In this document: positions 9,069 to 17,340 of the stretch, in pieces
Numbering within the stretch: the first letter of the stretch is position 1
How the letters are laid out: the number at the start of each line of letters is the position of its first letter
From: Phyllobacteriaceae bacterium
GTDB taxonomy: Bacteria; Pseudomonadota; Alphaproteobacteria; Rhizobiales; Rhizobiaceae
Direction of reading: 5' to 3'
DNA length: 64,000 nt
NCBI GenBank assembly: GCA_024742765.1
Contig: JANSXT010000002.1
Span: forward strand, 186,001 to 250,000
Position numbers and translations under genes: made by a program
The notes under the pieces: generated by a model
Database searches by the model: none
Told to the model about the DNA's origin: nothing
Seen by the model: only the letters and a program-made list of their open reading frames with translations

Positions 9069-9953
9069 TCACAGCCCGGTCAGGTCGAGCGCGCCGCGCG
9101 GCCGCCAGCCAAGCGACCGCAGGCGCGCCGTGTCCATGGCATTGAAGGCCGACGCATCGGCGCGTGGCGGTGGGGCTTGGGCGATGCCGGTATGCTCCGC
9201 GTAGGCCGCAAGCAGGTCGTGCCGGTCGAGCAGGATGTCGGAGACATTGAAAACCGGCGCTGGGCCGAAGCGCGCCAGATCAGCGGCGGGCAGCGTGGCG
9301 AGCAGGCGCACGGCACTGGCGAGATCGTCGCCATGCACTTCGGTGCCGATGCGCGGCGCGATCGTTTCGCCCGCTTCGAAGTCGGAAAACAGGCCGGCCC
9401 ATTTGTGCGCCCGGCCCGGCCCGGCGGGGCCATAGATGCCGGTGGCACGAAGAATGACCGGCAGGAACCGGTCGGACGCCATGTCGGCGAGCGCGATCTC
9501 AACGGCGCGTTTTGTTTCGCCATAGAAGGTGTCGGGCGCGCAGACCGTGTCCTCGGTCAGCACCGTGCCGGCCGGTTTCGGTCCGTAAACCGCGCGCGAG
9601 GACAGGAAGACGGTGCGCGACACGCCGGCGCGTTTCGCCGCCTCTAGCAGCGCCAGCGTGCCGTCGACATTGGCGCGGCGGAAACCGTCGGGATCGTCGC
9701 CCTCGCCGCCGCGATATTTGCCCGGCACATGGGCGAACGCGCAGTGGACGAAGACATCGACCCCGTCGAAGGCCGGGCGGAAATCATGGTCTGGATCGAG
9801 ATCGCCGGCGACCCATTCGACCGGCTCGGAGAAGAAACCGGCCGGCGGCCAGGACCGCCCCATGGTGATGACATCGGCGCCGTCTTTCAGGAGGCCTTCG
9901 GCAATGAAGCGCCCGGCATAACCGGTGGCGCCGGAGATGAGGATGGTGGTCAC
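9069..9953 (-). CDS. sqdC: NAD-dependent epimerase/dehydratase, SqdC of the sulfolipid operon
   Basis: This 294-residue extended short-chain dehydrogenase has a nucleotide-binding GATGYAG (residues 8-14) and the catalytic pair Y144/K148 (YGETK) with S118-S119. The gene is third in the order sqdB-sqdD-sqdC known from Rhodobacter and rhizobial sulfoquinovosyl diacylglycerol operons. There SqdC is a reductase- or epimerase-like protein whose exact step is not settled. The gap to sqdD is 13 bp. The symbol rests mainly on gene order, since the family itself is broad. It is convergent with the hydrolase gene, with 6 bp between stops. Confidence 0.75.
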   Translation of the reverse strand: MTTILISGATGYAGRFIAEGLLKDGADVITMGRSWPPAGFFSEPVEWVAGDLDPDHDFRPAFDGVDVFVHCAFAHVPGKYRGGEGDDPDGFRRANVDGTLALLEAAKRAGVSRTVFLSSRAVYGPKPAGTVLTEDTVCAPDTFYGETKRAVEIALADMASDRFLPVILRATGIYGPAGPGRAHKWAGLFSDFEAGETIAPRIGTEVHGDDLASAVRLLATLPAADLARFGPAPVFNVSDILLDRHDLLAAYAEHTGIAQAPPPRADASAFNAMDTARLRSLGWRPRGALDLTGL

Positions 9954-9966
9954 TTCAATACCGTCA

Positions 9967-10782
9967 TCATGCCGCCGGATTGGCCAGCGTGTCGGTGTCG
10001 GGGATCGCGTCTCCCGTCCGGTAGGCTTGCCAAAGATCGATCAGCGGCTGAAGCTGCGCGCGTTTGGGATGGTCGGCCTGCCACGGCTTTTCATACTGGT
10101 AGTGGATTACATGCACGCTTTTCCAGTCCCACAGGGACGGCAGGTTGAACCAGACATATTGCAGCATGTTGAAGGTCACGGGCAGGCCGTGCCAGTCCGG
10201 GAAGAACGTCTCGAGAAACGTCTGGTCGGTGCGGCGCCAGAAGATGTCCGGCTGGTCCAACCGCGTCATCATCGCCTCGAACGTTTCCTGCGAGGGCCGC
10301 GCGGTGAAGACGCCCGAATTGAGCCGGTGGAAATCGCCAAGGCTCTCATAGACGTTCGGCGCGGCGCAGAATTCGGGATAACCAAACAGCCGGTCGATGT
10401 TGCGCACGACCAGCGTATCGGCATCGAGAAAGACGACCGACTCGTACTGCGCCATTTGCCACAGGCGCAGCTTGGCGAAATTGTCGAGCGGGGTATGAAA
10501 GGCCGGCTTGTTGCCTTTTGTGAAAGGCGCGTCCGCATGCAGCTTCGCGCGCGCGTGGCGCTCGTTGAAGGCGGGCGACGTGTCGAGCAGATCGACCGGC
10601 ACGATGATGGCGCCGAGATCGGAAAGCGGGGCAAGGTCGCCGGCGGTCACGCCGCGGGTCGCCATGACGACGATGTCGGCCTTGGTGCCGGTCAGCGCCA
10701 GCGAACGGACGAGCGCGATCGCCGCGCCGGCATAGTCGGCATTGGTGACAAGCGTGATGAAGGCGTTGCGAGGCGCGGGCAA
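9967..10782 (-). CDS. sqdD: GT8-type glycosyltransferase SqdD (sulfolipid synthesis)
   Basis: This 271-residue protein resembles glycogenin-type family 8 glycosyltransferases. It has an N-terminal ITLVTNADYAGAAIALVRSL block, the metal-binding D120-A-D122 motif (VFLDADTLV) and the C-terminal HYQYEKPW segment. In alphaproteobacterial sqd operons the GT8 protein SqdD is the candidate for transferring sulfoquinovose from the UDP-sugar to diacylglycerol. Position between sqdB and sqdC supports the name. It has no membrane segment and is probably peripheral at the inner membrane. Confidence 0.85.
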   Translation of the reverse strand: MPAPRNAFITLVTNADYAGAAIALVRSLALTGTKADIVVMATRGVTAGDLAPLSDLGAIIVPVDLLDTSPAFNERHARAKLHADAPFTKGNKPAFHTPLDNFAKLRLWQMAQYESVVFLDADTLVVRNIDRLFGYPEFCAAPNVYESLGDFHRLNSGVFTARPSQETFEAMMTRLDQPDIFWRRTDQTFLETFFPDWHGLPVTFNMLQYVWFNLPSLWDWKSVHVIHYQYEKPWQADHPKRAQLQPLIDLWQAYRTGDAIPDTDTLANPAA

Positions 10783-10821
10783 TGGCGGATTTTCTGACTG
10801 TTCGCGGTGATGGTGGTCCGG

Positions 10822-11046
10822 CTATTCCGCCGGCTCGGTATCCTTGGCTTCCAGCGCCGTGATCCTGTCTTCGTGATCGCTGACGAGACCGGCTACAAAA
10901 TTAAGGATCAGCGTGTTGCCATCGAGCTTAGTATTGATCGTCTCAAGATCGTCGCGCATGGCCTGCTGCTCGCTACGCATAGCTTGCTGCTCATCACGGA
11001 TTTGCCGCAACAGTTGCAATGTCAGATTTTCAGGGTCTTCGGCCAT
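10822..11046 (-). CDS. Small coiled-coil protein within the sqd operon
   Basis: This 74-residue acidic protein contains a heptad-like stretch (LRQIRDEQQAMRSEQQAMRD, about residues 11-30, including a QQAMR repeat), a short hydrophobic run (LILNFVAGLV) and a second helix. It matches no function I know. The start at 11046 has GGAG six bases upstream; a TTG at 11058 is in frame but lies over that ribosome site. It lies between sqdB and sqdD in the same orientation with gaps of 63 and 39 bp, so it is probably cotranscribed. Confidence 0.6.
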   Translation of the reverse strand: MAEDPENLTLQLLRQIRDEQQAMRSEQQAMRDDLETINTKLDGNTLILNFVAGLVSDHEDRITALEAKDTEPAE

Positions 11047-11109
11047 CGTGTGCTCCAACCATATTCAGGCTAACATGGGCGCAGGAACAAGACAAGAACA
11101 GATCGCTCC

Positions 11110-12330
<1,221 letters not shown>

Positions 12331-12494
12331 GATCTTGGTCCCGATTCGTTGCGTCGCGATTCCCCTAGGGGCTCAATGTGACATTTGTGACAAACGCGAC
12401 TTGGTCACAAATTCTGCCGTGTCTTATCCGCTGCGGCACCGATAGACCAGTGTTGCACGGGACCATGCTTTGATGTATCGGCAGCCATTCCGCT
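12331..12494. promoter_or_regulatory. Divergent region between sqdB and the glycine riboswitch
   Basis: 164 bp that must carry both promoters. A moderately AT-rich part (12377-12425) includes TGTGACATTTGTGACA, a direct TTGTGACA/TGTGACAT-like repeat that could be an activator site. No confident promoter was assigned. Confidence 0.35.
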
Positions 12495-12720
12495 TCGCGC
12501 GGGAGAGACCGGACAATCTGCACAGGGTTCGTCCGGCGCCGAAGGAGCAACCGCCCCGGAAACTCTCAGGCCAAAGGACTGCGCGACGCCTTGAAAATCT
12601 GGAGAGCGATGCGCCATCAAGGCGTGTCCACCGAAGGAGCAAGCCCCCGCCGGATGGTCCGGCGTAATCCGCAGAAGCGGCACGGGCAAAACTCTCAGGT
12701 TTCCTGACAGATGGGGCACG
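12495..12720 (+). ncRNA. Tandem glycine riboswitch
   Basis: Two aptamers are visible in series. The first (about 12497-12592) has GGGAGAG near its 5' end, CGCCGAAGGAGCAACCG and AACTCTCAGGCCAAAGGAC. The second (about 12598-12718) starts with TGGAGAG and has CACCGAAGGAGCAAGCC and AACTCTCAGGTTTCCTGACAG. These are the conserved cores of the glycine riboswitch, whose paired aptamers sense glycine. The dehydrogenase gene begins 45 bp downstream with its AGGAG at 12755-12759, so the switch probably controls its expression, most likely turning it on with glycine as in gcv operons. Confidence 0.95.
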
Positions 12721-12765
12721 GACCGGATCGCCGCGCGCGGCCGGCCGAACCGTCAGGAGCCGAAT

Positions 12766-14025
12766 ATGGCACATATCGCAGTCATCGGCGCCGGAATCAC
12801 CGGCGTCACCACCGCTTGGTCGCTGCTGGGGCGCGGCCATGAGGTCACGCTGTTCGACCGGAACCGCTATGCGGCGATGGAGACCAGCTTTGCCAATGGC
12901 GGGCAATTGTCGGCGTCCAACGCCGAGGTCTGGAACCATTGGGGCAACGTCGTAAAGGGCATCAAATGGATGCTGCGCGCCGATGCGCCGCTGAAGTTCT
13001 CGCTTGCACCGTCATGGCACAAATATTCCTGGATGGCCGAGTTCCTCGCCAACATCCCGCACCATGACCGCAACACGGTGGCGACGACGCGGATGGCGAT
13101 CGCCGCACGCGAGCACCTGTTTGCAATGGTGCGCGAGGCGGGCATCGACTTCGATCTGGAACGGCGCGGCATCCTGCATGTCTATGCCGACCGGTCGGGC
13201 TTCGATCACGCATCAAGCATCAACCGGCTGCTGGCGCGCGGCGGGCTGATGCGGCAGGCGGTCTCCCCGGCCGAGATCGCAGCGCTGGAGCCGGCGCTGA
13301 AAGGCGACTTTTTCGGGGGCTTTTACACGCAGAGCGATTCAACCGGCGATATCCACAAATTCTCCGCGGGCCTCGCGGACGCCGCCGTTCGGCGCGGCGT
13401 GACATTCGTCAACGAAGCCGAGATCACGCGGCTTGCGCGCGATGGCGGTGGCATTGCTGTCGCCTTCGATCACAAAGGGTCCGCCCACGATGCGCGCTTC
13501 GACGCCGTCGTCATCTGCGCGGGAACGGCCAGCCGTGCGCTCGCCGCGCAGCTTGGCGACCGGGTGAATGTCTATCCCGTCAAAGGCTATTCGATCACGG
13601 TCGATCTGGCCGACGAGGCAAGCCGTGCGGCTGCGCCCTGGATGAGCCTTCTCGACGATGACGCCAAGATCGTCACAAGCCGTCTGGGTGCCCACCGGTT
13701 CCGGGTTGCAGGCACGGCCGAGTTCGCCGGCTTTGACCGCGACATCCGTGCGGAACGGATCGCACCGCTCGTCAAATGGTGCGAGCGGCACTTCCCGGCG
13801 ATGCGCACCGAACATGTCACGCCCTGGGCCGGGCTGCGGCCGATGATGCCCAACATGATGCCGAAGGTCGGCGCCGGCCGCGCGCCGGGTGTCTACTACA
13901 ACACCGGCCACGGCCATCTGGGCTGGACGCTGAGCGCGGCCACGGCGGACATGATCGCTGCGCGGATCGATGCGGATCATGCCGGTCAAACGACGATTGC
14001 ACCGGTGGCACTGGCCGCCGAATGA
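12766..14025 (+). CDS. FAD-dependent D-amino-acid dehydrogenase / glycine-oxidase-type (DadA family)
   Basis: This 419-residue DAO-family flavoprotein begins with the Rossmann motif VIGAGITGVTTAW and ends with the FAD-contacting GHGHLGWTLSAATAD. The SFANGGQLSASNAEVWNHW block is typical of small-subunit D-amino-acid dehydrogenases (DadA). Such enzymes pass electrons from D-alanine or other D-amino acids to the quinone pool. Because the gene sits behind a glycine riboswitch, glycine or a glycine-derived imino substrate may be relevant in vivo; that is inference. The C-terminal 20 residues are non-conserved. It stands alone, with a hairpin 21 bp downstream. Confidence 0.88.
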   Translation: MAHIAVIGAGITGVTTAWSLLGRGHEVTLFDRNRYAAMETSFANGGQLSASNAEVWNHWGNVVKGIKWMLRADAPLKFSLAPSWHKYSWMAEFLANIPHHDRNTVATTRMAIAAREHLFAMVREAGIDFDLERRGILHVYADRSGFDHASSINRLLARGGLMRQAVSPAEIAALEPALKGDFFGGFYTQSDSTGDIHKFSAGLADAAVRRGVTFVNEAEITRLARDGGGIAVAFDHKGSAHDARFDAVVICAGTASRALAAQLGDRVNVYPVKGYSITVDLADEASRAAAPWMSLLDDDAKIVTSRLGAHRFRVAGTAEFAGFDRDIRAERIAPLVKWCERHFPAMRTEHVTPWAGLRPMMPNMMPKVGAGRAPGVYYNTGHGHLGWTLSAATADMIAARIDADHAGQTTIAPVALAAE

Positions 14026-14046
14026 GGTTGCAGGGCGGCAAAGTTT

Positions 14047-14069
14047 CACCGGAAAGTGAGTTTCCGGTG
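14047..14069. terminator. Hairpin after the DadA-type gene
   Basis: A perfect nine-base stem CACCGGAAA/TTTCCGGTG with a GTGAG loop. It has no T-run, so it is terminator-like at best. It lies 27 bp before the next gene. Confidence 0.4.
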
Positions 14070-14095
14070 AGGCGCCGACCCGGTAGCCTTTGGTC

Positions 14096-14878
14096 ATGCG
14101 CCAGCAACCACTCAAGCAGATGATCACCCGGCGGACGCTTCTGGCCGGCACGGCGGCAAGCCTTGCCGCCATGGCGTCAGGCCCGGTGCGCGCCGCGACG
14201 CCGGTGACCGGCGTCGTCGAACTGTTCACCAGCCAGGGCTGCAGTTCCTGTCCGCCGGCCGATGCGGCGCTTGCCGATTTTGCCGCCGATCCGGACGTCC
14301 TCGCGCTGGGCTATCATGTCGACTATTGGGACTATCTGGGCTGGAAGGACACGCTCGCCAGCCCCGACAACACGGCCCGCCAACGCGCCTATGCGCGAAC
14401 CCTGGGCAACCGCTCGGTCTATACGCCGCAAGCGGTGGTCAATGGCCGCGCGCATCTCAATGGCGGCTACAAGAGCCGGATACAGACCTTGATCGGGGAC
14501 CATGACGCGGCGGGCAACGGGCTGACCGTGCCCGTCATGGTGGACATGAACGCCGGCCGCCTTTCGGTAGGTGTGGGCGATGGAGGCAAGCCGGCCGGCG
14601 CCGACATGCTGCTGACCATCGTCTATTATCGCGACCGCAGCGAGGTGGAAATCGCGCGCGGCGAAAATGCCGGGCGCACCATGGTCTATGCCAATGCCGT
14701 CATGGCGCAGCAGACCCTTGGCATGTGGGACGGCAAGGCGATGCAGATCGACCTGCCGCGCGACAAGATCGCCCAGTACAAGGCGACCGGATGCGCCGTG
14801 CTGCTCCAGGCGGCGATCGATGGCGCGCCGGGCCCGATCATGGGCGCGGCGAAGCTGACGGGTTTCGACAGAAGCTGA
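14096..14878 (+). CDS. DUF1223 thioredoxin-fold exported protein
   Basis: This 260-residue protein has a twin-arginine-style signal (TRRTLLAGTAASLAAM, cleavage near PVRAA), followed by the DUF1223 opening VVELFTSQGCSSCPPAD with a CxxC at C49/C52. It continues with the characteristic HVDYWDYLGWKD and RSVYTPQAVVNGR blocks. The function is unknown; the CxxC and thioredoxin-like fold suggest periplasmic thiol chemistry. The ATG at 14096 is preferred because it gives a complete signal; TTG 14090 and ATG 14120 are also in frame. Confidence 0.9.
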   Translation: MRQQPLKQMITRRTLLAGTAASLAAMASGPVRAATPVTGVVELFTSQGCSSCPPADAALADFAADPDVLALGYHVDYWDYLGWKDTLASPDNTARQRAYARTLGNRSVYTPQAVVNGRAHLNGGYKSRIQTLIGDHDAAGNGLTVPVMVDMNAGRLSVGVGDGGKPAGADMLLTIVYYRDRSEVEIARGENAGRTMVYANAVMAQQTLGMWDGKAMQIDLPRDKIAQYKATGCAVLLQAAIDGAPGPIMGAAKLTGFDRS

Positions 14879-14891
14879 TCGGAGAGGTTTA

Positions 14892-14956
14892 GGCCGGACC
14901 CGGACGGCATCGGGGCTGGGGGCAACAGATTGTCCAATCACCGCCCCGGTCCGGCC
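14892..14956. terminator. Long GC-rich stem-loop downstream of the DUF1223 gene
   Basis: GGCCGGACC (14892-14900) and GGGGC (14912-14916) pair with the contiguous GCCCCGGTCCGGCC at 14943-14956, giving a 14-bp stem with an 11-base bulge. It has no T-run. It may end the transcript or protect its 3' end. Confidence 0.45.
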
Positions 14957-15233
14957 TTGCGGTCATCCTGTTTGCGGGATGGGCCGCTGGTCGCACGGCG
15001 GTCTGGCCGGGCTTGAAGCCGCCCCCGTGCGGCTGTTCATATTCAGACAAAACCGGGCGCCGGTGTGTTCGACTTGCGGCGAAAACGGGGCAGGCCATCA
15101 CGCTTGCCAACCGCGCGACGAACAGTGTGACCCTGCCGTTTACGATGCATTAACGGCTCCGGTCACGGCTTGCGCGCCGCGCCGTTTCGGGCAACCATGG
15201 CGTGTTTGAAACGCGATTTGCGGGAGGCGGACC
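14957..15233. other. Intergenic stretch before the DUF2794 gene
   Basis: No gene, RNA or repeat was recognised. It must hold the promoter of the DUF2794 gene and ends with GGGAGG at 15222-15227. Confidence 0.4.
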
Positions 15234-15668
15234 ATCGACGGTTCCGATGATGAGAACGCGCAGCCGGGCCAAGGTACAGTAGGCAAGGGCGCGGGGGGCA
15301 ATGGCGCGGGGGCGGCCACAGGCAATGTCGTTGCACTGAGCCAGGGGCGCCGGCAGCGCCAGCCGGACGAAGTCAAATTCGACCGGCGCGAACTGGACCA
15401 GATCCTGCGGGTCTACAGTTTCATGGTCGCCGGCGGCGAATGGCGCGACTATGGCATCTCGCACCTGAAGGACAGGGCCGTCTTTGCGGTCTTTCGGCGG
15501 GCATCGGAAATGCCGCTCTACCGGATCGAGAAGAACCCGAAGCTTGCCCGGAAACAGGGCGCCTATGCGGTGATCAACGCTTCGGGCATGGTGCTCAAGC
15601 GTGGCCACGATCTGGCGCAGTTGCTCAAACTGTTCGACAAGCAGATCAGGCTCGTCCAGTCGAACTGA
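15234..15668 (+). CDS. DUF2794 protein, apparent ATC start codon
   Basis: The conserved core FDRRELDQILRVYSFMVAGG through GMVLKRGHDLAQLLKLFDK identifies this small cytoplasmic protein of unknown function, restricted to alphaproteobacteria. The first in-frame ATG (15423) lies inside the core, after RVYSF, and would delete the conserved FDRREL block. The open frame continues upstream to a stop at 15207 and contains no ATG, GTG or TTG before 15423. The best candidate is ATC at 15234, six bases after GGGAGG, giving 144 residues with a Gly/Ala/Gln-rich N-terminus of the usual length. ATT at 15216 is the other option. It is convergent with a GNAT gene. Confidence 0.75.
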   Translation: MDGSDDENAQPGQGTVGKGAGGNGAGAATGNVVALSQGRRQRQPDEVKFDRRELDQILRVYSFMVAGGEWRDYGISHLKDRAVFAVFRRASEMPLYRIEKNPKLARKQGAYAVINASGMVLKRGHDLAQLLKLFDKQIRLVQSN

Positions 15669-15675
15669 TCCCCGT

Positions 15676-16245
15676 TCAGACCGGCGGATAAAGCGTTCCG
15701 GGATAGGTGTCTGGGTCCGGCGTTGAGGTCTGGCCCTTGCCAAGCGGCTTTTGCATCAGAACCGAGTCCAGCCAGCGCCCGTGCTTGAAGCCGGTCGCGG
15801 GCAGTGCGCCCACATGGACGAACCCAAGCGCTTCGTGCAGGCCGATCGAGGCGGCATGCTCGGACCCGCCGATCACCGCGATCATCTGGCGGAACCCGAG
15901 CGCCTCGCAGCGCGCGATGATCTCGGCCAGAAGCGTTCTGCCGACGCCGCGCCCCTTGGCATGCGGCGCCACATAGACCGAATTCTCCACCGTCCAGCGA
16001 TAGGCGGGTCGGGCACGATAGCTGCCCGCATAGGCATAGCCCAGAAGCGTGCCGTCTGCGTCACGGGCGCAGATATGCGGATAACCGGAATGGCGAATGG
16101 CGTGGAAGCGGCGCGCCATTTCGGCCTCGTCCGGCGGATCGAGTTCGAAACTCGCCGTGCCGTTGAGCACCGCATCCGCATAGATGGTAGTGATCGCCGG
16201 AATGTCGGCGTCGGTCGTGTCGGAAAGGGCGAAGGAGGCGGTCAT
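15676..16245 (-). CDS. GNAT acetyltransferase, phosphinothricin/methionine-sulfone type
   Basis: This 189-residue protein shows the pattern of the Pat/MnaT subgroup. It has ADIPAITTIYADAVLNGTASFE near the N-terminus, the acetyl-CoA-binding VAPHAKGRGVGRTLL and the closing HEALGFVHVGALPATGFKHGRW. Members acetylate phosphinothricin, methionine sulfone or related amino-acid analogues. The ATG at 16245 (MTASFALSDT) is chosen because upstream codons run into the terminator of the next gene and are not conserved. Confidence 0.88.
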   Translation of the reverse strand: MTASFALSDTTDADIPAITTIYADAVLNGTASFELDPPDEAEMARRFHAIRHSGYPHICARDADGTLLGYAYAGSYRARPAYRWTVENSVYVAPHAKGRGVGRTLLAEIIARCEALGFRQMIAVIGGSEHAASIGLHEALGFVHVGALPATGFKHGRWLDSVLMQKPLGKGQTSTPDPDTYPGTLYPPV

Positions 16246-16291
16246 GGCGGCGGGCACTTTTCGGCTGCCGCCAGAAACCAGAATTGCGCGC

Positions 16292-16320
16292 AAAAGAAAA
16301 GGGCGGCCCGAAGGCCGCCC
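16292..16320 (-). terminator. Rho-independent terminator of the Bax-inhibitor gene
   Basis: On the minus strand GGGCGGCC-TTCG-GGCCGCCC is followed by TTTTCTTTT, a UUCG-capped eight-base-pair stem 26 bp after the stop. Confidence 0.9.
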
Positions 16321-16346
16321 GATCCGGTCGCGATGGCCGAGGCCGC

Positions 16347-17126
16347 CTATTCGCGGTTGCCCAAGAACATCAGCAGGAACTGGAACATGTTGATGAAGTC
16401 CAGATAGAGCGCCAGCGCGCCCATGATGGCCTTCTTCTCGGCAACGGCGGCGCCGTCACCCACATAGTACATTTCCTTGATCTTCTGCGTATCATAGGCG
16501 GTCAGGCCGGCGAAGATCAGAACGCCGATCACCGAGATCGCGAACTGCAGTGCGCCCGAACCCAGGAAGATGTTGACGATCATCGCCAGGATCAGGCCGA
16601 CCAGGCCCATCAGCAGGAACGAGCCCATGCCGGTCAAATCACGCTTGGTGGTATAGCCGTAAAGCGACAGCGCACCGAACGCGGTTGCCGTGATGAAGAA
16701 GGTCTGCACGATCGATGCCGAGGTGTAGACCAGGAAGATCGACGACAGCGACATGCCGATCAGCGCTGCAAAGCTCCAGAAGGTGATCTGGGCCGTGGTG
16801 GTCTGCATCCGGTCGATGCGGAAGCTCAGGAAGAAGACCAGCGCCAGCGGCGCCAGCATGATGACCCAGCGCAGCGGCGAGCCGTAGATGACGGTGCCGA
16901 GCGCCGTCAGCATCGTGCCGTTCGGCAGCGCGGCGGCAGCGGCAGCCGGATTGTTGGTGGTCGCAAGCATGACGGTGCCGGCGGCGAACAGGGCGGTGAT
17001 GCCCATCGCCAGAGCCATCAGATTGTAGACGCGGATCATATAGGACCGAAGGCCCTGATCGATGCTCGCATCATAGGTGCGGGCGCCGGCGCCCGCCTGG
17101 TATTGAACGTTACGGAGTTCAGCCAT
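16347..17126 (-). CDS. Bax inhibitor-1/YccA family membrane protein
   Basis: This 259-residue protein has seven hydrophobic segments and the family pattern, including AYDTQKIKEMYY near the sixth-seventh helices and LALYLDFINMFQFLLMFLG at the C-terminus. These TMBIM-like proteins form pH-sensitive ion leak channels, and some interact with FtsH. The N-terminal cytoplasmic part (about 25 residues) is typical of the rhizobial form. It is monocistronic with its own terminator. Confidence 0.93.
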   Translation of the reverse strand: MAELRNVQYQAGAGARTYDASIDQGLRSYMIRVYNLMALAMGITALFAAGTVMLATTNNPAAAAAALPNGTMLTALGTVIYGSPLRWVIMLAPLALVFFLSFRIDRMQTTTAQITFWSFAALIGMSLSSIFLVYTSASIVQTFFITATAFGALSLYGYTTKRDLTGMGSFLLMGLVGLILAMIVNIFLGSGALQFAISVIGVLIFAGLTAYDTQKIKEMYYVGDGAAVAEKKAIMGALALYLDFINMFQFLLMFLGNRE

Positions 17127-17340
17127 TTCGTCCTCGTTAAGCCTTCACGTCCCGTCGGGTGTCCGGCCGCGCGCGATCTCGCGCGCACCGAGGCGCCGCT
17201 GGCGGGACCTCCAGCATGCCTGAGGGTAATATGAGGCGACAGGGCAGCTTTTACAAGAATTTCCGGTCGCTCCGACCGGCAAAGACGCGGGGCAAATGCG
17301 CGCAAGGCGGAAAAACCGCCCCGGCATGATGAACAAATCG

